From NCBI GenBank assembly GCA_014843695.1, contig CM026403.1:45285645-45349644 (forward strand): a stretch of 64,000 nt of DNA, written 5' to 3'. Positions 12,201-27,200 of this stretch are shown in pieces. The notes under the pieces are model-generated. The model did not search any database. It was given only the letters and a program-made list of their open reading frames with translations, and was not told the DNA's origin. This DNA is from Archivesica marissinica (Eukaryota; Mollusca; Bivalvia; Venerida; Vesicomyidae). Both the position numbers and the translations under genes were made by a program. Each line of letters begins with the position of its first letter. Position 1 is the first letter of the stretch.

Positions 12201-15200
12201 GGGATAGATATGGCGACTACTTATCCACTGCATGACAGCTAAATGGCTGTCGTTTGTATGGAGATATAACAGCATATTAACCTAAATCTCTATGTAGACC
12301 CAGTAATATCTATGGAGGTGGGATAGATATGGCCACTACTTATCCAATGCATGATAGCTAAATGGCTGTTGTTTGTATGGAGATATAACAGCATATTAAC
12401 CTAAATCTCTATGAAGGAAAGGGTTAAATGGCTGTCGTTTGTATGGAGATATAATAGTATATTAACCTAAATGTTCATGAAGGAAAGGGTTAAGACTGGT
12501 CTGACTGTATAATGAAAGTCACAGTGTATTCTTCGAGCTTAACTAAACAGGTTACCCGTCTTTACTGAGGTCGAGTATTGAGAACCATCTGCTACATTCC
12601 TCCGGTGTGATCCTCACGCCCATCTCATGAAGCTTCAACAGGAATTCATCCTCCCGGAAACCCCGCGAAAAGTTGTCACCGTCCTCATTTGTCAACTTTT
12701 CAAAGAAATTTCTGGCCGATACGAGTACATCCGACATCTGAAGCTAAAACATTAAGGGACATGACGGAACACTGGATAGAATCAATGCTTTCAATTAACA
12801 TAGATTTTAGGATTTCTTTTCAAAACATCGGGAATTATTTTTATAATATAGATAAATGAAAATATGTACCAATTTCAGGAAATGTTTTTGGTTCACTTTC
12901 AGCATTTTCGGGAATTAATTTAAGCAAAGTTCCTGTTAACTCTTTGCATGCTGGGTAAATAAAATCACATTTGCAAACAACATAGATCCAGATGAGCCGT
13001 GGCGTAACTCCGCACCTGATCAGAGAATCAATGCCGTTTGCTATTCAGCCAAGTGTTTTAGCTCCACTATCCAAATAGCAAACAGCATAGAGCTTGATCA
13101 GACGGCAAGCAAAAGTGATTTTATCTGCCGCTAGTGTGCAACGGGCTAAAGCACTGCAGAACATTGTCATGTGGGATTATGTATGTATGCCATGACATAA
13201 AATAAATACCATGAGTCAATCATATGGAAAAAATAACTAGGTCATAATGTTTGGGAGAAGTGAGACAGTCGTATTCTTAAATTGTGTTATTAAATAAATT
13301 TGAACAAAATACGGTTGAGTGACATTTTGACAATTTTGAACAGAAGGAGTGGATTATAATAGTCCACTGTATCTTACTGGACAATATTTTGTATGAAAAT
13401 TGTAAAAAAAAAAAAAGAGCGGGAAAAGTGGGGCCCTAAGGAGGCAAAATGAGAGTCCCTAGGGCGACTAATTCGGCCCAGTCGCCCTCTGGAATGAGCC
13501 CTGAAAAGTTGTGACAAAAGGATGTCGAAGACAGGCAACTGTAAATATACTGATAAGAACGTTATTAATTGTGTGCCAGTACGTGTACATAAATGTTACA
13601 AAAACGATTTCATTATGCAATTCGTGGATACTAATTCATTCTCTATTTTCATATATTTTTATATATTCCTCAACCATATGGATGTTAAAGTGGTGGCAAG
13701 TTTGAATCCTGGCCGAGTCATCTATTGTGTGTTTGTCAGAGTTTAGACACTTTACATGGCACACTGTTCAACTTCCCATCACAAAATAACAAACATACAA
13801 GGACTACAAGCAAGCTTTCAGTGAGGACCATTTGGACTGGCCTGTAGTTAAAACAGCATTACATCATACGAAATAAAAGATATTTGAAAATTTCAATTTT
13901 TACGTATGGGTAGCAATGCTGCTACACATTCTAACATTATACTTTGTATGCTTATGTTCATTTGGTAAACAGTGTTTTGTGCGATAAAACAACTCGAAAC
14001 CGAAAGTAGGACTTTCCGCGTCGATCGGTCACGCACTTGTTTACAACCGGAACGCATCGTCCACACTTGTTTGCATTCGGAATGCATCGTCCCCATTTGT
14101 CCCACGTTGTCTTTTTATATTAAATTACTTGATATGTTGATTCATACCTCTGTTAGCTAAGTCTTTAGGAACATTTCTACATCCCTGCGAGGTTTTCGAC
14201 ATTAGAGGAAGATAGATAGATAGTTTGATGTTCAAAATATATACGTTGTTTTCTACATCCTCTGTTGTTTCACGCATGCGTGCTGTGCGTGTTTACATTT
14301 TGTGTGTTGATAAACAAATGGTTTGTAGCTTGGTAGCTCATGTATTTCATGTTTTGGATAGTATATAGCATGTCTGATGCTGTGGTTTGTAGCTTGGTAG
14401 CTCATGTATTTCATGTTTTGGATAGTATATAGCATGTCTGATGCTGTGGTTTGTAGCTTGGTAGCTCATATATTTCATGTTTTGGATAGCATAGAACATG
14501 TCTGATGCTGTGGTTTGTAGCTTGGTAGCTCATGTATTTCATGTTTTGGATAGCATAGAACATGTCTGATGCTGTGGTTTGTAGCTTGGTAGCTCATATA
14601 TTTCATGTTTTGAATAGCATAGAACATGTCTGATGCTGTGGTTTGTAGCTTGGTAGCTCATGTATTTCATGTTTTGGATAGCATAGAACATGTCTGATGC
14701 TGTGGTTTGTAGCTTGGTAGCTCATGTATTTCATGTTTTTCATGTATTTCATGTATTTCATGTATTTCATGTATTTCATGTATTTCATGTTTTTCATGTA
14801 TTTCATGTATTTCATGTTTTTACGCAGTATTTGTAACAGAGAATTTATAAAAATCCTACTTTCATGACCGGTGGGTTGGGGGCCACCTAGGCGTGTTTCA
14901 CCGACAAACTATGTTTGCTGAGCATCTTTTCTCCCTCCTTTATGCATACGTTTGATTTGCAAAATGTATCCTTTTTGACGATCCAGTCACCAAATTTCTC
15001 CCCATTCACAAAAGAAAACTTTGAACGAATGGCAACGGCAGAACACAAATCTCTGGTAGCAAGAAACAATGCGAAATGTCGAGAATATGCTTTTCTGGTT
15101 AGAATCAAGCCTACATCTGGAGCACATGTGGCTATGTACTACCGGAGGCTCATTAAAAGTACTTGTTTCTGCCCAGTATTTTTTCTGAAGCACAAATGTT

Positions 15201-18200
15201 TCTTAAAAATCCGACATATAAATGCAAAATGGCTAAAAATCCTACTTTTTCCAACAAAATTGCCAAAATCCGACAAAAGTCTGTCGTTACAAACACTGTT
15301 TACGCTTATTTCTCATTGCTACCTGTTAAAGTTTAAACTTTATTTATTTTACAACGATTGCGAAGCAAGTTCTAACAATTTATATTAATCACTTTCGTTG
15401 GCACGGATGAAAGCGTATATGTGGTCATTGGTGTGGGAGGAAACCGGAGTACCCGGAGAAAACCCACCTGTTCGATCTGGCGACCACCGTACCATCTCAC
15501 ATACTTCCATTTCCGAGGATGGAACCCGGGTTGCATTGGTGAGAAGCGAGCGCGCTAACCACTGCGCTAATCGGACAGCCAATATGAGCGATGCCTCATG
15601 AACAGATTAGTCATTTTAGATTGTTGGAGGATAGTGCAATGATACAGACAGAGACCCATTCCAGAATCTCCTCTGGTTCTTTTACGTGCACGATGTAAAG
15701 CACCGACATGAGACCTCGGTTTAAAGTCCCTTCTGAAAGACTGTTAATATTATTATGGTTAGAAGGGGAAACGACCCGTCTATACAGATGTATTTGGTCA
15801 GCAGGGATAGTCTATTTATTCATTTTTTCAGCAATAATTCATATGCAGATTATCCATGCACGTTTAGTATCGGTAGTCATCCGGCGCCGACTTACTATAC
15901 ATACCAATAACTGGGGCCTGCCCAATGCCGTCAACTTCACTGCACAGAACCCAGTCTTATTTGTAGCATCTGAAACATTAAGTAACAATATATACCCGGT
16001 ATATGCTACATATTATCTTCTTGACACGTTCTTTGTTTTCAATACATGTACATGCTTGGAATGTTTACAGTATGTGTAATTATTTTAATTTTTTTTATTT
16101 TATTATTTTCCTTTTATAGCATACACAACATAATTGTCACATGTTAACACTATACATAGTACTTAATGCACATATAATTATAATTCTTATCTATTTAATA
16201 TGACTTTGTGCTGACAGTTACAAATATTTCCTATTTCAAAATTCTTGCATCTGATGCATGGATGCCATAAAAGGTGTCCGTCTTATATGTGACACTCCCA
16301 TGCTTGACGGATAAATTGTTAAGGTATATAAACATTCATGAAAAAGGGGTTTTTGAATACATGGACAATGTTTAAAAGGATAACTTTATTAAAACTCCCA
16401 ATGATCATAATGTCCCCAATTTAGCACTTAAAGTTCAAATTTCGATGCGTAGTTCTCTTACGACGGTTTAGATAGTATGTGTAATTATTATGTATATGTG
16501 TAATTATGATGTATATGTGTAATTATTGTGTATATGTGTAATTATTATGTATATGTGTAATTATTATGTATATGTGTAATTATGATGTATATGTGTAATT
16601 ATTATGTATATGTGTAATTATTATGTATATGTGTAATTATTGTGTATATGTGTAATTATTGTGTATATGTGTAATTGTGTATATGTGTAATTATTGTGTA
16701 TATGTGTAATTGTGTATATGTGTAATTGTGTATATGTGTAATTATCATATATTGATCAGGAATTAAAAATCGGGGGGAAAAAAAAGAAAGATATATATCT
16801 TCTTTCAATGTCATAATCGTCATTCCAGTGACAAGTTGGGCATAGAAGATAAGATAAGATAAGATCATTTTTATTGTGAGTCGGCAAGACATTTTACAAT
16901 TAACGTAAGCTCTAATGAGCTTTTATAACCGACTATAATATCAACATATTTATGAATAGCTTACATGAAACACACTATATAAAACATACTTATTTAGTCA
17001 AACATGTGATGACTGAATTACAATGTCCTGATTTTATCTTCTTCGAACCAGATTTGGAAAATATCATATTTTTTCTGATTATGATAAGAACCAATAATGT
17101 TGATAAAATCACAAGGGGGGAAACTCAAACAGCAAATATTCTCATATTGGAAACAAGAGGAGCTTACTTACCCACTACATCGTCGATGGATTCTAAGAAT
17201 ATTCTCATATTGGAAACAAGAGGAGCTTACTTACCCGCTACATCGTCGATGGATTCTAAGAATATTTTCATATTGGAAACAAGAGGAACTTACTTACCCG
17301 CTACATCGTCGATGGATTCTAAGAATATTTTCATATTGGAAACAAGAGGAACTTACTTACCCGCTACATCGTCGATGGATTCTAAGAATATTCTCATATT
17401 GGAAACAAGAGGAGCTTACTTACCCGCTACATCGTCGATGGATTCTAAGAATATTTTCATATTGGAAACAAGAGGAACTTACTTACCCGCTACATCGTCG
17501 ATGGATTCTAAGAATATTTTCATATTGGAAACAAGAGGAACTTACTTACCCGCTACATCGTCGATGGATTCTAAGAATATTCTCATATTGGAAACAAGAG
17601 GAGCTTACTTACCCGCTACATCGTCGATGGATTCTAAGAATATTCTCATATTGGAAACAAGAGGAGCTTACTTACCCGCTACATCGTCGATGGATTCTAA
17701 GAATATTCTCATATTGGAAACAACAGGAACTTACTTACCCGCTACATCGTCGATGGATTCTAAGAATATTCTCATATTGGAAACAAGAGGAGCTTACTTA
17801 CCCGCTACATCGTCGATGGATTCTAAGAATATTCTCATATTGGAAACAACAGGAACTTACTTACCCGCTACATCGTCGATGGATTCTAAGAATATTCTCA
17901 TATTGGAAACAAGAGGAGCTTACTTACCCGCTACATCGTCGATGGATTCTAAGAATATTCTCATATTGGAAACAAGAGGAGCTTACTTACCCGCTACATC
18001 GTCGATGGATTCTAAGAATATTCTCATATTGGAAACAACAGGAACTTACTTACCCGCTACATCGTCGATGGATTCTAAGAATATTCTCATATTGGAAACA
18101 AGAGGAGCTTACTTACCCGCTACATCGTCGATGGATTCTAAGAATATTCTCATATTGGAAACAAGAGGAGCTTACTTACCCGCTACATCGTCGATGGATT

Positions 18201-21200
18201 CTAAGAATATTTTCATATTGGAAACAAGAGGAGCTTACTTACCCGCTACATCGTCGATGGATTCTAAGAATATTTTCATATTGGAAACAAGAGGAGCTTA
18301 CTTACCCGCTACATCGTCGATGGATTCTAAGAATATTTTCATATTGGAAACAAGAGGAGCTTACTTACCCACTACATCGTCGATGGATTCTAAGAATATT
18401 CTCATATTGAAAACAACAGGAACTTACTTACCCGCTACATCGTCGATGGATTCTAAGAATATTCTCATATTGAAAACAACAGGAACTTACTTACCCGCTA
18501 CATCGTCGATGGATTCTAAGAATATTCTCATAATGAAAACAACAGGAACTTACTTACCCGCTACATCGTCGATGGATTCTAAGAATATTCTCATATTGAA
18601 AACAAGAGGAGCTTACTTACCCGCTACACCGTCGATGGATTCTAAGAATATTCTCATATTGAAAACAACAGGAACTTACTTACCCGCTACATCGTCGATG
18701 GATTCTAAGAATATTCTCATAATGAAAACAACAGGAACTTACTTACCCGCTACACCGTCGATGGATTCTAAGAATATTCTCATAATGAAAACAACAGGAA
18801 CTTACTTACCCGCTACACCGTCGATGGATTCTAAGAATATTCTCATATTGAAAACAAGAGGAGCTTACTTACCCGCTACACCGTCGATGGATTCTAAGAA
18901 TATTCTCATATTGAAAACAAGAGGAGCTTACTTACCCGCTACACCGTCGATGGATTCTAAGAATATTCTCATATTTTTATCACATTGCTCTTCCCCTTCG
19001 TAGAAATACGTTCTACTTGACACAACCTTGTCACGACGGTCTCCAAACTCTCGATGTGCCTGGAATCTTTGGTGATCTGGTTCTGTAACAATATATCACA
19101 TACTGTATGCAACCGGATATAAGAAAGTGTCTGCTGTGTGAACAATTCAATACAATGGAACACGATAAATTGTTTGTAACTAGTGCAGTTTCAATCAAGT
19201 TTTGCCAAGTCATATATATACATGTAGATAGGATCTTACAGGAGTGGTGAATTCATACCATATGTTATGAAACAAGTTTTGGAATTTTGCTATTAACCCT
19301 TTCCCTCATAGAGATTTAGGTTAGTATACTATTATATTTTCATACAAACCACAGCCATTTAGCTATCATGCAGTGGATAAGTAGTCGCCATATCTATCCC
19401 ACCTCCATAGATATTACTGGGACTACATGAGATTCTGGCCTTAATTATGAACATTGTTTGACTATACATTGTCAATGTACAGTGTATGTCGTATTGGTAA
19501 TGGCATCAAGAGGTGCTTCTATGAGGGAAAGGGTTGTACTTATACGCTTAGTACTAATAGCAACTAGTACTTATACGCTTAGTATGTGTTTTGTTGTCTA
19601 ATAGCAACTAGTACTTATACGCTTAGTACTAATAGCAACTAGTACTTATACGTTAGTACTAATAGCAACTAGTACTTATACGTTAGTACTAATAGCAACT
19701 AGTACTTATACGCTTAGTACTAATAGCAACTAGTACTTATACGCTTAGTACTAATAGCAAATAGTACTTATACGCTTAGTACTAATAGCAACTAGTACTT
19801 ATACGCTTAGTACTAATAGCAACTAGTACTTATACGCTTAGTACTAATAGCAACTAGTACTTATACGCTTAGTACTAATAGCAACTAGTACTTATACGCT
19901 TAGTACTAATAGCAACTAGTACTTATACGCTTAGTACTAATAGCAACTAGTACTTATACGCTTAGTACTAATAGCAACTAGTACTTATACGCTTAGTACT
20001 AATAGCAACTAGTACTTATACGCTTAGTACTAATAGCAACTAGTACTTATACGCTTAGTAAATAGCAACTAGTACTTATACGTTAGTACTAATAGCAACT
20101 AGTACTTATACGCTTAGTACTAATAGCAACTAGTACTTATACGTTAGTACTAATAGCAACTAGTACTTATACGTTAGTACTAATAGCAACTAGTACTTAT
20201 ACGCTTAGTACTAATAGCACTAGTACTTATACGCTTAGTACTAATGCAACTAGTACTTATACGCTTAGTAATAATAGCAAACTAGTACTTATACGCTTAG
20301 TACTAATGCAACTAGTACTTTACGCTTAGTACTAATAGCAACTAGTACTTATACGCTTAGTACTAATAGCAACTAGTACTTATACGCTTAGTACTAATAG
20401 CAACTAGTACTTATACGCTTAGTACTAATAGCAACTAGTACTTATACGCTTAGTACTAATAGCAACTAGTAATATACGCTTAGTACTAATAGCAACTAGT
20501 ACTTATACGCTTAGTACTAATAGCAACTAGTACTTATACGCTTAGTACTAATAGCAACTAGTACTTATACGCTTAGTACTAATAGCAACTAGTACTTATA
20601 CGCTTAGTATAATAGCAACTAGTACTTATACGCTTAGTACTAATAGCAACTAGTACTTACGCTTAGTACTAATAGCAACTAGTACTTATACGCTTAGTAC
20701 TAATAGCAACTAGTACTTATACGCTTAGTACTAATAGCAACTAGTACTTATACGCTTAGTACTAATAGCAACTAGTAACTTATACGCTTAGTACCAATAG
20801 CAACTAGTACTTATACGCTTAGTACTAATAGCAACTAGTACTTATACGCTTAGTACTAATAGCAACTAGTACTTATACGCTTAGTACTAATAGCAACTAG
20901 TACTTATACGCTTAGTACTAATAGCAACTAGTACTTATACGCTTAGTACTAATAGCAACTAGTACTTATACGCTTAGTACGAATAGCAACTAGTACTTAT
21001 ACGCTTAGTACTAATAGCAACTANNNNNNNNNNNNNNNNNNNNNNNNNNNNNNNNNNNNNNNNNNNNNNNNNNNNNNNNNNNNNNNNNNNNNNNNNNNNN
21101 NNNNNNNNNNNNNNNNNNNNNNNNNNNNNNNNNNNNNNNNNNNNNNNNNNNNNNNNNNNNNNNNNNNNNNNNNNNNNNNNNNNNNNNNNNNNNNNNNNNN

Positions 21201-24200
21201 NNNNNNNNNNNNNNNNNNNNNNNNNNNNNNNNNNNNNNNNNNNNNNNNNNNNNNNNNNNNNNNNNNNNNNNNNNNNNNNNNNNNNNNNNNNNNNNNNNNN
21301 NNNNNNNNNNNNNNNNNNNNNNNNNNNNNNNNNNNNNNNNNNNNNNNNNNNNNNNNNNNNNNNNNNNNNNNNNNNNNNNNNNNNNNNNNNNNNNNNNNNN
21401 NNNNNNNNNNNNNNNNNNNNNNNNNNNNNNNNNNNNNNNNNNNNNNNNNNNNNNNNNNNNNNNNNNNNNNNNNNNNNNNNNNNNNNNNNNNNNNNNNNNN
21501 NNNNNNNNNNNNNNNNNNNNNNNNNNNNNNNNNNNNNNNNNNNNNNNNNNNNNNNNNNNNNNNNNNNNNNNNNNNNNNNNNNNNNNNNNNNNNNNNNNNN
21601 NNNNNNNNNNNNNNNNNNNNNNNNNNNNNNNNNNNNNNNNNNNNNNNNNNNNNNNNNNNNNNNNNNNNNNNNNNNNNNNNNNNNNNNNNNNNNNNNNNNN
21701 NNNNNNNNNNNNNNNNNNNNNNNNNNNNNNNNNNNNNNNNNNNNNNNNNNNNNNNNNNNNNNNNNNNNNNNNNNNNNNNNNNNNNNNNNNNNNNNNNNNN
21801 NNNNNNNNNNNNNNNNNNNNNNNNNNNNNNNNNNNNNNNNNNNNNNNNNNNNNNNNNNNNNNNNNNNNNNNNNNNNNNNNNNNNNNNNNNNNNNNNNNNN
21901 NNNNNNNNNNNNNNNNNNNNNNNNNNNNNNNNNNNNNNNNNNNNNNNNNNNNNNNNNNNNNNNNNNNNNNNNNNNNNNNNNNNNNNNNNNNNNNNNNNNN
22001 NNNNNNNNNNNNNNNNNNNNNNNTAGCAACTAGTACTTATACGCTTAGTACCAATAGCAACTAGTACTTATACGCTTAGTACTAATAGCAACTAGTACTT
22101 ATACGCTTAGTACTAATAGCAACTAGTACTTATACGCTTAGTACCAATAGCAACTAGTACTTATACGCTTAGTACCAATAGCAACTAGTACTTATACGCT
22201 TAGTACTCATAAAATAAGGTATGAAATCACCTCGAGTTACCATGGTAACAATAACCTAAAATTAGAAGACAACTTTTCTGTCTCTTCTCTGTCTACCAGT
22301 ATACTTCTCTGTCTACCAGTATACTTATTTGTCTACCAGTATACTTATCTGTCTACCAGTATACTTCTCTGTCTACCAGTATACTTCTTTGTCTACCAGT
22401 ATACTTCTCTGTCTACCAGTATACTTCTCTGTCTACCAGTATACTTCTCTGTCTACCAGTATACTTATTTGTCTACCAGTATACTTATCTGTCTACCAGT
22501 ATACTTCTCTGTCTACCAGTATACTTCTCTGTCTACCAGTATACTTCTCTGTATGCCAGTATACTTCTCTGTATGCCAGTATACTTCTCTGTCTACCAGT
22601 ATACTTATTTGTCTACCAGTATACTTCTCTGTCTACCAGTATACTTCTCTGTCTACCAGTATACTTCTTTGTCTACCAGTATACTTCTCTGTAGGCCAGT
22701 ATACTTCTCTGTCTACCAGTATACTTCTCTGTATGCCAGTATACTTCTTTGTCTACCAGTATACTTCTCTGTCTACCAGTATACTTCTCTGTATGCCAGT
22801 ATACTTCTCTGTATGCCAGTATACTTCTCTGTCTACCAGTACACTTCTCTGTCTACCAGTATACTTCTCTGTCTACCAGTATACTTCTCTGTATGCCAGT
22901 ATACTTCTCTGTCTACCAGTATACTTCTCTGTCTACCAGTATACTTCTCTGTCTACCAGTATACTTCTTTGTCTACCAGTATACTTCTCTGTCTACCAGT
23001 ATACTTCTTTGTCTACCAGTATACTTCTCTATATGCCAGTATACGTCTCTGTCTACCAGTATACTTCTCTGTATGCCAGTATACTTCTCTGTCTACCAGT
23101 ATACTTCTCTATATGCCAGTATACGTCTCTGTCTACCAGTATACTTCTCTGTATGCCAGTATACTTCTCTGTCTACCAGTATACTTCTTTGTCTACCAGT
23201 ATACTTCTCTGTATGCCAGTATACTTCTCTGTATGCCAGTATACTTCTCTGTATGCCAGTATACTTCTCTGTCTACCAGTATACTTCTTTGTCTACCAGT
23301 ATACTTCTCTGTCTACCAGTATACTTCTCTCTCTACCAGTATACTTCTCTGAATGCCAGTATACTTCTCTGTATGCCAGTATACTTCTCTGTATGCCAGT
23401 ATACTTCTCTGTATGCCAGTATACTTCTCTGTATGCCAGTATACTTCTCTGTCTACCAGTATACTTCTCTGTCTACCAGTATACTTATCTGTCTACCAGT
23501 ATACTTCTCTGTATGCCAGTATACTTCTCTGTATGCCAGTATACTTCTCTGTCTACCAGTATACTTCTTTGTCTACCAGTATACTTCTCTGTCTACCAGT
23601 ATACTTCTCTATATGCCAGTATACGTCTCTGTCTACCAGTATACTTCTCTGTATGCCAGTATACTTCTGTGTCTACCAGTATACTTCTTTGTCTACCAGT
23701 ATACTTCTCTGTATGCCAGTATACTTCTCTGTATGCCAGTATACTTCTCTGTATGCCAGTACACTTCTCTGTATACCAGTATACTTCTCTGTCTACCAGT
23801 ATACTTCTCTGTATGCCAGTATACTTCTCTGTATACCAGTATACTTCTCTGTCTACCAGTATACTTCTCTGTATACCAGAATACTTCTCTGTATACCAGT
23901 ATACTTCTCTGTATGCCAGTATACTTCTCTGTCTACCAGTATACTTCTCTGTCTACCAGTATACTTCTTTGTATACCAGTATACTTCTCTGTATGCCAGT
24001 ATACTTCTCTGTATACCAGTATACTTCTCTGTATGCCAGTATACTTCTCTGTCTACCAGTATACTTCTCTGTCTACCAGTATACTTCTCTGTATGCCAGT
24101 ATACTTCTCTGTATGCCAGTATACTTCTCTGTCTACCAGTACACTTCTCTGTCTACCAGTATACTTCTCTGTCTACCAGTATACTTCTCTGTATGCCAGT

Positions 24201-27200
24201 ATACTTCTCTGTCTACCAGTATACTTCTCTGTCTACCAGTATACTTCTCTGTCTACCAGTATACTTCTTTGTCTACCAGTATACTTCTCTGTCTACCAGT
24301 ATACTTCTTTGTCTACCAGTATACTTCTCTATATGCCAGTATACGTCTCTGTCTACCAGTATACTTCTCTGTATGCCAGTATACTTCTCTGTCTACCAGT
24401 ATACTTCTCTATATGCCAGTATACGTCTCTGTCTACCAGTATACTTCTCTGTATGCCAGTATACTTCTCTGTCTACCAGTATACTTCTTTGTCTACCAGT
24501 ATACTTCTCTGTATGCCAGTATACTTCTCTGTATGCCAGTATACTTCTCTGTATGCCAGTATACTTCTCTGTCTACCAGTATACTTCTTTGTCTACCAGT
24601 ATACTTCTCTGTCTACCAGTATACTTCTCTCTCTACCAGTATACTTCTCTGAATGCCAGTATACTTCTCTGTATGCCAGTATACTTCTCTGTATGCCAGT
24701 ATACTTCTCTGTATGCCAGTATACTTCTCTGTATGCCAGTATACTTCTCTGTCTACCAGTATACTTCTCTGTCTACCAGTATACTTATCTGTCTACCAGT
24801 ATACTTCTCTGTATGCCAGTATACTTCTCTGTATGCCAGTATACTTCTCTGTCTACCAGTATACTTCTTTGTCTACCAGTATACTTCTCTGTCTACCAGT
24901 ATACTTCTCTATATGCCAGTATACGTCTCTGTCTACCAGTATACTTCTCTGTATGCCAGTATACTTCTGTGTCTACCAGTATACTTCTTTGTCTACCAGT
25001 ATACTTCTCTGTATGCCAGTATACTTCTCTGTATGCCAGTATACTTCTCTGTATGCCAGTACACTTCTCTGTATACCAGTATACTTCTCTGTCTACCAGT
25101 ATACTTCTCTGTATGCCAGTATACTTCTCTGTATACCAGTATACTTCTCTGTCTACCAGTATACTTCTCTGTATACCAGAATACTTCTCTGTATACCAGT
25201 ATACTTCTCTGTATGCCAGTATACTTCTCTGTCTACCAGTATACTTCTCTGTCTACCAGTATACTTCTTTGTATACCAGTATACTTCTCTGTATGCCAGT
25301 ATACTTCTCTGTATACCAGTATACTTCTCTGTATACTTCTCTGTATACCAGTATACTTCTGTCTACCAGTATACTTCTCTGTATGCCAGTATACTTCTCT
25401 GTCTACCAGTATACTTCTCTGTATACCAGCATACTTCTCTGTATACCAGTATACTTCTCTGTCTGCCAGTATACTTCTCTGTCTACCAGTATACTTCTCT
25501 GTCTACCAGCATACTTCTCTGTCTGCCAGTATACTTCTCTGTATACCAGTATACTTCTCTGTCTGCCAGTATACTTCTCAGTATACTTCTCTGTATGCCA
25601 GTATACTTCTCTATATGCCAGTATACGTCTCTGTCTACCATTATACTTCTCTGTCTACCATTATACTTCTCTGTATGCCAGCATACTTCTCTGTATACCA
25701 GTATACTTCTCTGTCTACCAGTATACTTCTCTGTCTACCAGTATACTTCTTTGTCTACCAGTATACTTCTCTGTATACCAGTATACTTCTCTGTCTGCCA
25801 GTATACTTCTCTGTCTACCAGTATACTGCTCTGTATGCCAGTATACTTCTCTGTATACCAGTATACTTCTCTGTCTGCCAGTATACTTCTCTGTCTACCA
25901 GTATACTTCTCTGTATGCCAGTATACTTCTCTGTATACCAGTATACTTCTCTGTATGCCAGTATACTTCTCTGTATGCCAGTATACTTCTCTGTATGCCA
26001 GTATACTTCTCTGTCTTACATGTATATCTCCATTTTTCAATGATAATTTATTCATATTTTAAGTAAAGTTATAAAGATCTACACACAAATGAACTACATG
26101 TAGATATTGTGGCATTATACTGAGTTTAATCACATTTTATTGCAGCAAATCGATAGTAAATATGTCATACACAAAAAGATAGTTTAGATAGAAAAGTTTT
26201 AACAATATCTACAGGTGTGTGTGTGTGTGTTTTACGTTTATCTATTGTCGCTACCAGTTGCCCATATGAGCGACCCCTCCGGAAGAGATTTGGAAGAGAT
26301 TTGTCATTTTAGATTTTTGGAGGATAGAGCAATGATACTGACAGAGACCCATTCCAGAGTCTCCTCTGGTTCTTTTACGTGCATGGTGTACAGCACCGAC
26401 ACAAGACCTCAGTTTAAACTCCCATCTGAAAGACTGTTAATTTTATTAGGGTCAGACGGGGCATTGAACCTGCGATCACTGGATTACCAATCCAGCGTGT
26501 TACCACTGGACTACAGATCCATCTGAAATTGCTGTTGTATTGTACGTATGTGTATGTTCCTTTAATGTCAAACCTCTAGCGGGGACTTAGACATGTTTTC
26601 CTGGGCAGGCTTAGCCGACCTAAGTGATTAACCAGTACTAAGCAATGTGTGTGAGGTGCCTTGCTCAATGACACTACATACGTGGCCTGACCGAGTATCG
26701 AACCCGGGACCGTTCGATTCCAAATCCGACGCTCTACCACTGGACCACGGATGCCACGTGTATTGTACCACCATATATAAATAAATTTTACAAAATCACC
26801 AAGAACCCTGCTCTGCAAATGGTTGTTATCACTAGGTTAAATTTGCATAAGTACCATAAGTACTAAACTTTCAACTTTCCATTTTAAATAAAGAAAACAT
26901 ATCAAGATACTTTAAATGTCAGGGGAGTTGTTGTTATGTAATTGACGTGCACTGGTATAATATTATGACAAATGCTGGTCCAGAAAGATGAAGTACATAA
27001 TTTTACACCTATAGCTGGTGTGATTGATGAATGATGGTAACTTTCCACACCAATGAAACAAATGCATAAACCACCTTACGTGACATATATTTTCATAATC
27101 AACTTACATTCAGTAACACCACAGGATCTTGTAGTTTATTCATTAGTCACCAAGAGTATTTTCATAATCAACTTACATTCAGTAACACCACTGGATCTTG

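Noticed and set aside
17140..18975. CRISPR-like regular repeats
   Set aside because: Units are contiguous with no unique spacers, and the genome is animal.
16952..19003. 683-codon open frame on the plus strand
   Set aside because: The 63-bp unit is a multiple of three, so any stop-free unit stays open. The real information is the minus-strand exon 4 boundary copied in each unit.
22215..22260. Possible extra PRODH microexon with acceptor CTTCTAATTTTAG and donor CATG|GTAACT
   Set aside because: The phase would fit between exons 3 and 4, but the 15-nt segment encodes CYCYH, with no family similarity. Not enough evidence to annotate.
22329..26066. Open frames up to 1105 codons with [12 protein letters not shown] repeats
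   Set aside because: All three frames are open because three 20-bp units make 60 bp. There is no start context, splice signal or codon bias.
26700..26760. Candidate functional tRNA genes from A-box and B-box sequences
   Set aside because: All tRNA-like heads found are attached to SINE bodies and have acceptor stems that do not pair. None looks like an intact tRNA gene.
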